A stretch of 11,136 bases of DNA from Oligoflexales bacterium (GCA_015232735.1 JADFZC010000056.1:1-11136); one strand, 5' to 3'; positions 1 through 6,573 are shown, numbered from the stretch's first letter. Translations and numbers: made by a program. Notes: generated from the sequence alone by a model not told the origin.

Positions 1-60
1 ATTTCATTTAAAAAAAAAACGTGATTAAATTATTATTGTTTGAAAATTTCGTTGAAAATG

Positions 61-66
61 AAGGAG
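61..66 (+). promoter_or_regulatory. Ribosome binding site that decides the start of the binding-protein gene
   Basis: AAGGAG lies 6 bases before the ATG at 73. The same frame is open from a TTG at 40 and an ATG at 58, but neither has a comparable Shine-Dalgarno sequence. Starting at 73 also gives a normal signal peptide with a short basic N-terminus (Met-Arg-Arg). Confidence 0.8.
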
Positions 67-72
67 AAAATC

Positions 73-1185
73 ATGCGTCGCTTGTGTAATTTCGGGATTT
101 TTCTATCGTTGTTGTTATCAACATTCGCATATTCAAAGCCGTTCAAGGTTGTCTTTTTGAATATTGCAATGAAAGATGATGTCTGGTGGATAAATGCGGG
201 AAAGATAATGCAGGCGGCATGCAACGACCTTGACTGCAAGTTTACGCAGTACTGGGCCGAGAGAGACAGAAACAAGATGATCCAGCAGCTGAAGGAAGCG
301 CTTTCGGGCTCTGACAAGCCGGATGTGGCCTTCTTCCAGAGCCTCAAGGAAAATGGCCCTCAGCTGCTCCAGCTTTGCGAGGATGCAAAGGTTCACGCCT
401 TTATTTTCAATGCTGGATTTGTCGACAAATTGAAAAAACAGTATGGAGGTCCAAGAGAAAAATTCAAATACTGGCTTGGTCAGATGCTGCCGAACGACGA
501 GAGGGCCGGTTATGATGTTGCAAAGACCCTTTTCAAAATTGCCAGGAGCAAGGGAGCCGTCGGTCCGGATAAAAAGATCAACGTGATAGGTCTTGAAGGA
601 AACGTGTCAGATTTTGCAAGCATAGAGAGGGTGAAGGGGTTGAAAAAAGCTGCCGGCGAAGAGAAGGATGTTGTTCTTCATCAGGTCATTTCGGCTTTCT
701 GGGATCGCGAAAAGGCAAAGGGTTCCGTTCCTGATATGCTGAAACGATATCCGAATACCAATGCCGTATGGGCTGCAAACGATCCTATGGCTCTCGGCGC
801 GATAGACGTAATACCGGCCTCCACCCGAAAGCTCAACAAAGACATAGTTGTCGGCAGCGTTGACTGGATACCCGAGGCGCTCGAATCGATCAAGAAGGAC
901 GAACTTTCTGTCTCTGTTGGAGGTCACTTCATGGAGGCCGCATGGGTCATAGTTCTCATGGCGGATTATTATAACGGCGTAGATTTCGCGAAAACGGAAG
1001 GCGTCGACATGCAATCACAGATGGGTACGCTCACAAAGGAAAATGTCGAGCTGTATTCCAAAAACCTTGGGTCGGGAACGAACTGGGAGGCTATCGATTT
1101 CAAGCGTTTTTCAAAACACTACAACAAGAGCGTCAAGAAATATGATTTCACCATGGATAATGTTTTAAAGCAGTTCAAGAAATGA
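73..1185 (+). CDS. Periplasmic substrate-binding protein, type I fold (sugar-binding/LuxP-like), probable sensory ligand binder
   Basis: This 370-residue protein is exported to the periplasm, where it should bind a small ligand. Residues 1-21 form a Sec signal peptide: two arginines, a hydrophobic stretch and likely cleavage near Ala-Tyr-Ser. There is no lipobox, so it should be soluble. The mature part opens with a beta strand (KVVFLN) and continues with AERDRNKM, a GGPRE..YWLG segment, AANDPMALGA and VGGHFMEAAW. These are recognisable features of a family of ABC-type substrate-binding proteins with a type I periplasmic binding fold, often found beside sensor kinases or cyclases instead of permeases. 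No permease or ATPase gene is visible downstream; the next genes run on the opposite strand and encode signalling proteins. Feeding a ligand signal to the membrane kinase at 2701 is therefore an inference from context. The ligand cannot be told. Upstream DNA is cut by the window edge, so a transporter there cannot be excluded. Confidence 0.85.
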   Translation: MRRLCNFGIFLSLLLSTFAYSKPFKVVFLNIAMKDDVWWINAGKIMQAACNDLDCKFTQYWAERDRNKMIQQLKEALSGSDKPDVAFFQSLKENGPQLLQLCEDAKVHAFIFNAGFVDKLKKQYGGPREKFKYWLGQMLPNDERAGYDVAKTLFKIARSKGAVGPDKKINVIGLEGNVSDFASIERVKGLKKAAGEEKDVVLHQVISAFWDREKAKGSVPDMLKRYPNTNAVWAANDPMALGAIDVIPASTRKLNKDIVVGSVDWIPEALESIKKDELSVSVGGHFMEAAWVIVLMADYYNGVDFAKTEGVDMQSQMGTLTKENVELYSKNLGSGTNWEAIDFKRFSKHYNKSVKKYDFTMDNVLKQFKK

Positions 1186-1196
1186 TTCCAAGCGAA

Positions 1197-1241
1197 ACCG
1201 CGGCATTTTTTTATACCGGGTCAAATCCAATTTGCTGCGGT
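1197..1241. terminator. Imperfect inverted repeat between convergent genes, possible terminator
   Basis: Nine-base arms (ACCGCGGCA at 1197-1205 and TGCTGCGGT at 1233-1241) pair with one G-T. The 27-base loop contains a T-run. A second T-run at 1253-1259 overlaps the stop codon of the converging receiver gene. The position between two convergent genes fits a terminator, but the long loop and offset T-run are atypical. Confidence 0.35.
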
Positions 1242-1257
1242 CTTGACTGAAGTTTTT

Positions 1258-1647
1258 TTAGCATGCCCCGTTTCTGGCACTCAGGATCTTTCCAATAAGT
1301 TCAACAACCAAATCCATTGAACAGGGTTTCACTGCCCAGGCAAGAACCCCCAATTCCCGCGATCTTGCCCTTGCCTCCTTGGAACTTTCGCTGGTGAGCA
1401 TGACAACGGGGATTTTTTCATGAAGAGGATTTTTTCTTATGATGGATATCATTTCGAGCCCGTTCATTACTTCCATATGATAGTCTACCAGCATTAAACT
1501 GATGGAAGGATCGTTTTCCAGCTTTGTAATACCTTCCTGACCGCTTGCAGCTTCAATTACTTCATATCCGGCCTTGCTCAGAGAGGACCTTATACCTATT
1601 CGTGCAGCGACCGAATCATCAACGATCAAAACCCTTTTGGCTGTCAT
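1258..1647 (-). CDS. CheY-like single-domain response regulator, cassette 1
   Basis: This 129-residue cytoplasmic protein is one receiver (REC) domain with no output domain. The acidic pair D10/D11, phospho-acceptor D55, T85 and K107 (in AWAVKPC) are all in canonical places. It should therefore accept phosphate and act by protein contact, as CheY does. The ATG at 1647 is preceded by AAGGAA at a 6-base spacing. It lies 17 bases after the CheX-like gene on the same strand and is almost certainly co-transcribed with it. It is a paralogue of the receiver at 5437-5051 (74 of the first 120 residues identical, no gaps). After the phospho-acceptor both have Y-x-M-E-x-M-N-G, where most receivers have x-x-M-P-x-M-D/N-G, so the usual proline is a glutamate. 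The likely phosphodonor is the Hpt domain of the kinase at 2701-5013; this is inference. Confidence 0.92.
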   Translation of the reverse strand: MTAKRVLIVDDSVAARIGIRSSLSKAGYEVIEAASGQEGITKLENDPSISLMLVDYHMEVMNGLEMISIIRKNPLHEKIPVVMLTSESSKEARARSRELGVLAWAVKPCSMDLVVELIGKILSARNGAC

Positions 1648-1664
1648 GGTATTTCCTTATTTCA

Positions 1665-2231
1665 TCAAAAAATTTCGATTTCATTGCTTTGATTCTTGTG
1701 CAAAATGATTTTCCCAAATATTTCCTCGCTTATCCTATTATAGCAGAGCAGGGATGGATGCAGTAAAATCCCTTTGTCTTCATTGACTAAAAACCAGCTG
1801 GCTATCAGTGCTGAGGGCTCCAATATTATGGAGTCTGCGCTTATCAGTGACGGAGGGCCGGAAATAGTGAATTTTTCAGGATATTTAAAATGTGACATAA
1901 AGGAACCGGCAAGAATATTGACATATTCTCTCACGATATCCAGGGAAACCTGTATCTCGTCACGATTTTCAATTACCGGGTATTTGGTCTTCAAAATATT
2001 GTAGGCACTCTGCTTTGAAAAAATTGTCATGACCGTGAAGGTTATCTGAGGAGATATTATCTCGGAAATTGAACAGTATTTCTCACTTTTATCTTTTTTA
2101 TTTATCGCAAGGGATTTTCCATCATCGGCAATCGAAAAATCCGGGATGTCTAGATAGGAAAATCCCACGTCAAGCGAGATGAGTTTTATGCTATTTGTAA
2201 TTTCATTAATTATTTCGTTTGATGTTTGCAT
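1665..2231 (-). CDS. CheX/CheC-like phosphatase-family protein, cassette 1
   Basis: This 188-residue soluble protein has no signal peptide or membrane segment. By overall sequence it looks hypothetical. However, residues 98-127 carry the signature of the CheC/CheX/FliY phosphatase family: D98-x3-E102, then E102-x2-N105, then a proline 22 residues on (P127). In the family the Glu and Asn act on the phospho-aspartate of CheY, and in Thermotoga CheX they sit at similar positions, near 96 and 99. The motif's surroundings (LDIVREYVNILAGSF) and a later FKYPEKF block are kept in the paralogue at 6017-5439, which is about 51% identical over 134 residues. The co-oriented receiver gene 17 bases downstream is the natural substrate. 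The ATG at 2231 has no clear Shine-Dalgarno sequence. Catalytic activity is inferred; it could instead be a non-enzymatic binding partner. Confidence 0.72.
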   Translation of the reverse strand: MQTSNEIINEITNSIKLISLDVGFSYLDIPDFSIADDGKSLAINKKDKSEKYCSISEIISPQITFTVMTIFSKQSAYNILKTKYPVIENRDEIQVSLDIVREYVNILAGSFMSHFKYPEKFTISGPPSLISADSIILEPSALIASWFLVNEDKGILLHPSLLCYNRISEEIFGKIILHKNQSNEIEIF

Positions 2232-2253
2232 ATAAATATCGTTCTTGCTTAAT

Positions 2254-2281
2254 AAATTCAGGAAAATGGCAACCTGAATTT
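2254..2281. repeat. Perfect 9-bp inverted repeat upstream of the cassette 1 CheX-like gene
   Basis: AAATTCAGG (2254-2262) and CCTGAATTT (2273-2281) are exact reverse complements separated by 10 bases. The near edge is 23 bases from the CheX-like ATG (minus strand). It could be an operator for a dimeric regulator or a hairpin in the mRNA leader. A minus-strand TTGATA at 2292-2287 could be a -35 box, but the matching -10 (CATTTT, 18 bases away, inside the repeat spacer) is poor. No second full copy was seen in the window. Confidence 0.45.
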
Positions 2282-2475
2282 TCTGTTATCAATATTTTGC
2301 ACTTTCATATGCCATAATTTTATCACAATTTCGGATTAAATTAACCCTATTGTTGCAATGCAGCCAGAGCTAACGTATCTTAACCCTTTTGACTTCAGGT
2401 TTTTTTTTAATCCAAGCTAAATTCCCAAACCTAAAACCGAAATGATTCAAGTCAAAATGCCCCTGTGACCACGCG

Positions 2476-2500
2476 GCCGACTTTCGGCTTTTGTATTTTT
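2476..2500 (+). terminator. Small GC hairpin followed by T-rich tract
   Basis: GCCGA (2476-2480), a 3-base loop and TCGGC (2484-2488) are followed by TTTTGTATTTTT. This has the form of a weak intrinsic terminator on the plus strand, yet no plus-strand gene lies before it. It could end a short untranslated transcript from 2300-2475 or attenuate a long kinase leader. The five-pair stem could also arise by chance. Confidence 0.25.
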
Positions 2501-2558
2501 CTAAATATATAAGCTGAATACTCCGATATATACCGCATATCTTGTTCAGGAAAAAAAC

Positions 2559-2586
2559 TTGTCAAAACTGGAACGGATTTTATTTT
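2559..2586 (+). promoter_or_regulatory. Candidate sigma-70-type promoter for the kinase gene
   Basis: TTGTCA at 2559-2564 matches the -35 consensus at 5 of 6 positions. It is followed after 16 bases by TATTTT at 2581-2586 (4 of 6). This would give a leader of roughly 110 bases before the ATG at 2701. The region is AT-rich, so matches of this quality occur by chance. Confidence 0.3.
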
Positions 2587-2700
2587 GGATGAATGATTTT
2601 GGCATTTTAGTCTCAAAATATTCTGACAATAATTCCTGGATATCCTAAAAAGGCTTTTTAAGGCAGGGACATCCTGGAACGGATCAGACAGGAGTATGTG

Positions 2701-5013
2701 ATGCATAATGGAATAAGAACGGGTAAAAAATTCATTTCGCTTGATAAGAAGCTTCTTTTTCTTATCCTCCTTGTGAGTTCGCTGGTTACTACAGTTCTAA
2801 CCATGATCTCCTTCTATCTTGATTACAACGAGGAGATGAATGTGCTTGAGGAAACATTTTCCACGATCGAGAAGAGCAATGTCACTCCGACGGCAAAGGC
2901 GCTATGGGAGTTCGATCATGCTCAGATCACGAATCTGGTGCATGGAATTCTGCAGATTAACGATATTGTTGTGGTCAAGGTTGTAACTGCAAGCGGTGAA
3001 ACGGTTCTCGAGCAGACCAAGGAGGGAAATACCGGAAAATACCTTATGAAGAGAATATTTAAACTGGAGCTTGAGAACGAGAGAAAGGAAAAATCTGATG
3101 TCGGCATTCTTGAAGTTACGGCATCCAAGCATAATCTTTATTTTAGACTGATAAAGAGAGCTGCATTCTTTTTCCTTTCGCAGGGCGTAAAAACCCTTCT
3201 GGTGTCCTTTTGCATAGTGATCATTATTAGAATATTCGTCACGAGAAAGATAAGTTTCATTGCGAAATATTTTGAAGGATTTGATATGACAAGCGAATCG
3301 GCGCATGAACGCCTTCATGTCTCCTCAAGTAGAAATCCTGATGAATTCTCCTTGCTTGAAGGCACTATCAATGAAATGGTGGATTTCATACAAAAGGTCA
3401 ACAAAGCCAAGACGCTTTTGCTTTCCGAAAAAACAAGGGCAAATGAAGCCATGCTCAAAAACATAAAACAGGGCGTGCTTATGATCGATGAAGATGGATT
3501 GATTGTCCCTGAGTATTCAGATTATCTGGAAGATATTCTTGAGAGAAACAATCTCGGAGGTCTGGATGTTGTCGATGTTCTTTTTGAGCATTCGGAATTC
3601 GATCTGGACAGAAAATCCGAGATAAAGGCGGTGATCAATCTGGTCGTCGGATCAGAAAGAGATATAGTCACTGGCGATGGATCAAGGCTGGATGCTTCTG
3701 AGTTCAGACTCAATTCGCATTTGCTGCCAAACAAGTGTGAGCTGCACATAGATCATAAAACAAAACAGATTGAGATGGATTGGGATACCATTGTCGACGG
3801 TGGAACGGTAATAAGGCTCATTTTGACAATGCGTGATGTTACCGATCTTGCCAAGTTAAGGAAGGAATCAATGGAACACAGGCAGGAACTGGAGATGATC
3901 GGAGAGATCCTCCAAAGCAGCCCGAGGGATTTCGATTGTTTTATCAGGGAATCCGAGAATTATCTGAAACGCAGTTCAGACATATTGAACTCCGATGAAG
4001 AGAAGGATATGACAGCATTGGATAAAATTTTCCGAAATCTCCATACTGTAAAGGGCAACGCCAGAACTTATGGACTGAAAGCCATTTGTGAAGCTGTACA
4101 TAAGGCTGAGCAAACCTATGATGGAATGAGGCTGATGGAAAAGGTGGAATGGAACAGGAAACAGCTTCTTGAAGAACTTAAAGAGATAGAAAGCTGCATT
4201 CAGAGTTATAAAAGCGTAAATGAAGTAAAACTGGGAAGAAGCAGAAGGTACGGAAGCGATGATGTCATTATTGAAAGGCCATTCTTTGACGATGCCTACG
4301 AGGCTTTCAGAAGGATAGACGTCACAAAGATTGACGAAGCTCAAAAGACCCTGGAAGATTTGAAGCAATTTTTTGAGTCAGCCGAATCCCTAACTTTCGA
4401 GGAGGCCATAGGCGGTATTCTCAAGGCTATGCCGATCCTTGCTGACGAATTAAACAAGCAGCCGCCATGCATAAATATTGACAATCGAAAACTGAGACTG
4501 AAAAAGGAGGAAATTGAGACATTAAAAGTCATATTGATGCACTCATTTAGAAATTCCATCGACCACGGTATTGAATCTCCCTTGGAACGAAAAGGGACCG
4601 GAAAAAACCCGTTCGGGACAATAGATATTCAGATTTCCGTTGAAGAAAATAATTTGAAAATCGTCCAAAGGGATGACGGCAGGGGACTTTGCCTGCCTGA
4701 TATCAAAAAGGCTGCGATGGAACGAAATATTATCAGTCCCGGTCAGAAGATGGATAGTGTCCATGACATCGCAAAACTGATTTTCCTGCCGGGGGTTACG
4801 ACGTCAAAAACGATAACCCACATATCAGGCCGGGGAATCGGGATGGACGTGATAAAATCCTATGTGGAGGAAAAAGGTGGCAGTGTGGATCTGATTTTGG
4901 AAAGCGATGATCCAGGACGGATATTCGTTCCCTTTTCGTTATGCCTGATAATTCCCAGAAAAGCTCATACCTTTGCATTCAGAAGGGGGGACGAGTCCAA
5001 GCTGGCTGCCTAA
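2701..5013 (+). CDS. Membrane-bound CheA-like sensor histidine kinase with internal Hpt domain and no CheW domain
   Basis: The protein has 770 residues. Membrane segments near 17-40 and 154-180 enclose a periplasmic sensor region of about 115 residues. A HAMP-like linker (to about 235) and a PAS-like region ending in MRDVTDL (about 250-383) follow. An Hpt domain then carries the phospho-acceptor H448 (NLHTVKGNA). The ATPase is CheA-like: N-box HSFRNSIDHG (614-623), DDGRG (658-662), GVTTSK (698-703) and GRGIGM (710-715). The chain ends about 55 residues after the last motif, with no CheW domain and no receiver. It should autophosphorylate its own Hpt histidine and pass phosphate to separate receivers, three of which are encoded nearby. 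The chosen ATG lies 6 bases after GGAG (2691-2694); the GTG at 2698 is too close to it. CheA-like and Hpt assignments are solid; the signal and partners are inferred from neighbours. Confidence 0.88.
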   Translation: MHNGIRTGKKFISLDKKLLFLILLVSSLVTTVLTMISFYLDYNEEMNVLEETFSTIEKSNVTPTAKALWEFDHAQITNLVHGILQINDIVVVKVVTASGETVLEQTKEGNTGKYLMKRIFKLELENERKEKSDVGILEVTASKHNLYFRLIKRAAFFFLSQGVKTLLVSFCIVIIIRIFVTRKISFIAKYFEGFDMTSESAHERLHVSSSRNPDEFSLLEGTINEMVDFIQKVNKAKTLLLSEKTRANEAMLKNIKQGVLMIDEDGLIVPEYSDYLEDILERNNLGGLDVVDVLFEHSEFDLDRKSEIKAVINLVVGSERDIVTGDGSRLDASEFRLNSHLLPNKCELHIDHKTKQIEMDWDTIVDGGTVIRLILTMRDVTDLAKLRKESMEHRQELEMIGEILQSSPRDFDCFIRESENYLKRSSDILNSDEEKDMTALDKIFRNLHTVKGNARTYGLKAICEAVHKAEQTYDGMRLMEKVEWNRKQLLEELKEIESCIQSYKSVNEVKLGRSRRYGSDDVIIERPFFDDAYEAFRRIDVTKIDEAQKTLEDLKQFFESAESLTFEEAIGGILKAMPILADELNKQPPCINIDNRKLRLKKEEIETLKVILMHSFRNSIDHGIESPLERKGTGKNPFGTIDIQISVEENNLKIVQRDDGRGLCLPDIKKAAMERNIISPGQKMDSVHDIAKLIFLPGVTTSKTITHISGRGIGMDVIKSYVEEKGGSVDLILESDDPGRIFVPFSLCLIIPRKAHTFAFRRGDESKLAA

Positions 5014-5050
5014 TCTCAATAAATTTTTTTGACATTGGAAAAATGCGCTG

Positions 5051-5437
5051 TCAATTATTGGTCGGGCTGCCCAGCACTTTTCGGATGAGTTCGGTAATTG
5101 TGTCTGGTGGGCACGGCTTCACCGCCCAGGCAATCACCCCAAGCTCTTTCGATTTTTGTTTCAAATCCTTGGAACTGTCGCTGGTCCACATGATGACAGG
5201 CAATTTCCCGTAAACAGGTATCTCCCGTATTTTTGCCACCATTTCAAGACCGTTCATTTTTTCCATATAGTAATCCACCACCATCAGAGCAATGGAATTG
5301 TCGCATTCCAGTTTTTCAATTCCATCAGGACCGCTTGATGCCTCGACGACTTCAAATCCGTACTTCTTCAGCGACAGGCTCATTCCTATCCGAGCAGCAA
5401 TTGAATCATCAACAACTAGGATTTTTTTTGCAGTCAT
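5051..5437 (-). CDS. CheY-like single-domain response regulator, cassette 2
   Basis: This 128-residue cytoplasmic receiver domain has no output domain. D10/D11 form the acidic pocket, D55 is the phospho-acceptor, and T85 and K107 complete the active site. Its stop is only 37 bases from the stop of the kinase gene, which converges on it. The ATG at 5437 follows the CheX-like stop codon by a single base, and its ribosome site (GAGGT, 5450-5446) lies inside the CheX-like coding sequence. Translational coupling is therefore likely. It is about 62% identical to the cassette 1 receiver and shares its Y-x-M-E-x-M-N-G loop and AWAVKPC block. Differences cluster after T85 (residues 91-97) and in the last helix, which is normally the partner-binding face. 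The two receivers may thus have diverged in partner choice. Confidence 0.92.
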   Translation of the reverse strand: MTAKKILVVDDSIAARIGMSLSLKKYGFEVVEASSGPDGIEKLECDNSIALMVVDYYMEKMNGLEMVAKIREIPVYGKLPVIMWTSDSSKDLKQKSKELGVIAWAVKPCPPDTITELIRKVLGSPTNN

Positions 5438-5438
5438 A

Positions 5439-6017
5439 TCAGAATACCTCGATTCCGTTTACCTCTTTATAGCCAAGTTCATGCAGTACAATGTGTTGAA
5501 AGATGTCGTCGCTGATGGTTTCATAGAATAAAAATGGCTGTAAGATGATCTCTCTCTCATTGCTGGCAAGAAACCATCTTGATATCAGGGATGAAGGCTC
5601 AAATGTTACTGAAAGAGCCTTAACAAGGACGGGTGTGCTGACAAAATTAAATTTCTCCGGATATTTAAAAAGTATTTTGAAAGACCCGGAAAAGATGTTG
5701 ACATACTCGCTGACAATGTCCAGAGCGACCTCTTTCTCATTATGGTCTCCGATTATCGGATATTTTGATTTCAATAAATTATGTGCGGTATGTATGGAAA
5801 AAAGGACCTTTATTGTGAATGTGATTTGAGGGCTTTTGATAACTGTTGAGGCACAGTATTTCTCACTTGGATCACTTAATAGCAGGGAAAGGCATTTTTC
5901 ATCTTCTATGGCGGAAAGGTCCGGAACCTTGAAGTACGGAATCCCGACATCAATGGAAACAAATTTGGCACTTTCTTTTATTTTTTCAATTACTTTATGC
6001 GGTTGTGTCTCTTTCAT
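5439..6017 (-). CDS. CheX/CheC-like phosphatase-family protein, cassette 2
   Basis: This 192-residue soluble protein is paralogous to the one at 2231-1665. The signature residues are D100-x3-E104, E104-x2-N107 and P129, with exactly the same spacing as its paralogue. This matches the CheC/CheX/FliY active-site pattern, in which Glu and Asn promote hydrolysis of the CheY phospho-aspartate. Strongly kept blocks between the paralogues are SEKYC, SPQITFT, LDIV-EYVNI and FKYPEKF. At 188-192 residues the pair is longer than typical CheX (about 155), with an extra N-terminal portion. The ATG at 6017 is served by GAGGG (6030-6026), with a good promoter just upstream. It is coupled to the receiver gene by a one-base gap. 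A phosphatase acting on that receiver is the best guess; the remote similarity was judged by eye only. Confidence 0.72.
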   Translation of the reverse strand: MKETQPHKVIEKIKESAKFVSIDVGIPYFKVPDLSAIEDEKCLSLLLSDPSEKYCASTVIKSPQITFTIKVLFSIHTAHNLLKSKYPIIGDHNEKEVALDIVSEYVNIFSGSFKILFKYPEKFNFVSTPVLVKALSVTFEPSSLISRWFLASNEREIILQPFLFYETISDDIFQHIVLHELGYKEVNGIEVF

Positions 6018-6050
6018 GGAGTGCGCCCTCTAGCCAATCGTAATAAAAAC

Positions 6051-6079
6051 ATTATAACTTAAAAAATTTTAATAACCAA
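6051..6079 (-). promoter_or_regulatory. Sigma-70-type promoter for the cassette 2 CheX-like/CheY-like operon
   Basis: On the minus strand a perfect -10 box TATAAT (6056-6051) sits 17 bases after TTGGTT (6079-6074), which has the TTG of the -35 consensus. Transcription would start near 6044, giving a leader of about 27 bases that includes the GAGGG ribosome site. This suggests cassette 2 is transcribed apart from the receiver gene upstream (6573-6151). Confidence 0.55.
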
Positions 6080-6150
6080 AGATATTATCATATGGGCAGG
6101 ATTGCTCTTTTATATGCATGTAAAGCGGTACTTCTGCTTTTAAAGTGAAT

Positions 6151-6573
6151 TCACAGCGTAGCGTAATAATCGCAAACCCTGCCGGATACCCCTCTGAAAG
6201 CAAGCTGTGACTCGATTCTGGGAATCAGGCTTCTGAAATCGATGGGCTTTATAATGTAATCGTTGGCCCCCTTTTTCATGGCTTTTCTCTCATCTTCATA
6301 TTCCATCATGGCTGAGACCATTATTACCGGGAGAGCTTTTTTTGTATGCTGTTTCCGAATCTCCTCAAGAACTTTGTATCCATCCATATCCGGCATCATT
6401 ATATCCAGAAGGACAAGGTCCGGCCGTGTTGTCTTCACGAGCCTTAGTGCGTCAACACCGCCTTTCGCCTTGAAGACTGCGAAATCGTGTTTCATTAAGA
6501 AAATGGAAAGCATTTCCAGATTTGTATTGTCATCGTCTACTACAAGCAGTTTGTATTTGTCATGCCTGTTCAT
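6151..6573 (-). CDS. Stand-alone response regulator receiver protein
   Basis: This 140-residue single REC domain has the acidic triplet D13-D15, phospho-acceptor D57 in LLDIMMPDMDG, S87 and K109 (IIKP). Unlike the two cassette receivers it has the classical M-P-D-M-D-G loop, so it belongs to a different receiver lineage and is not a third copy. The ATG at 6573 follows a GAG at a 6-base spacing and leaves a short leader before the first strand, as usual. The frame stays open to a TTG at 6603, which would add ten residues with no homology value. A 133-base gap containing a promoter separates it from cassette 2 downstream. Such stand-alone proteins often accept phosphate from hybrid or Hpt-bearing kinases; the kinase at 2701-5013 is a candidate donor by proximity only. 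The last 20 residues extend past the domain without a recognisable motif. Confidence 0.9.
   Translation of the reverse strand: MNRHDKYKLLVVDDDNTNLEMLSIFLMKHDFAVFKAKGGVDALRLVKTTRPDLVLLDIMMPDMDGYKVLEEIRKQHTKKALPVIMVSAMMEYEDERKAMKKGANDYIIKPIDFRSLIPRIESQLAFRGVSGRVCDYYATL

Larger units (their letters stand above)
2232..2700. other. 469-base divergent intergenic region, AT-rich
   Basis: This region separates the minus-strand CheX/CheY cassette 1 from the plus-strand kinase gene and so should hold promoters for both. It contains the inverted repeat at 2254-2281. It also has two copies of TTAACCCT (2341-2348 and 2380-2387), 39 bases apart. A short GC hairpin at 2476-2488 is followed by a T-rich stretch, and TAAAAA-GGC-TTTTTA forms a small palindrome at 2646-2660. 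No convincing protein gene was found; an 84-codon minus-strand frame (2706-2452) overlaps the kinase start and resembles nothing known. Confidence 0.6.

Noticed and set aside
40..72. Upstream TTG/ATG starts for the binding protein
   Set aside because: AAGGAG at 61-66 is placed for the ATG at 73, and starting earlier would put a charged segment ahead of the signal peptide.
607..1014. 135-codon minus-strand reading frame
   Set aside because: It is entirely inside the binding-protein gene, with no recognisable family features.
2452..2706. 84-codon minus-strand reading frame in the divergent gap
   Set aside because: It overlaps the kinase start and ribosome site, shows no recognisable motif, and has no convincing ribosome site; most likely chance.
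5029..5054. TTGACA ... TGTCAA inverted repeat between the kinase and cassette 2 receiver stops
   Set aside because: Six-base arms with a 14-base loop, and no T-run after the stem on either strand; too weak to call a terminator.
6122..6140. AAAGC/GCTTT hairpin after the third receiver gene
   Set aside because: Only a five-base stem with no T-run after it on the minus strand, so not supported as a terminator.
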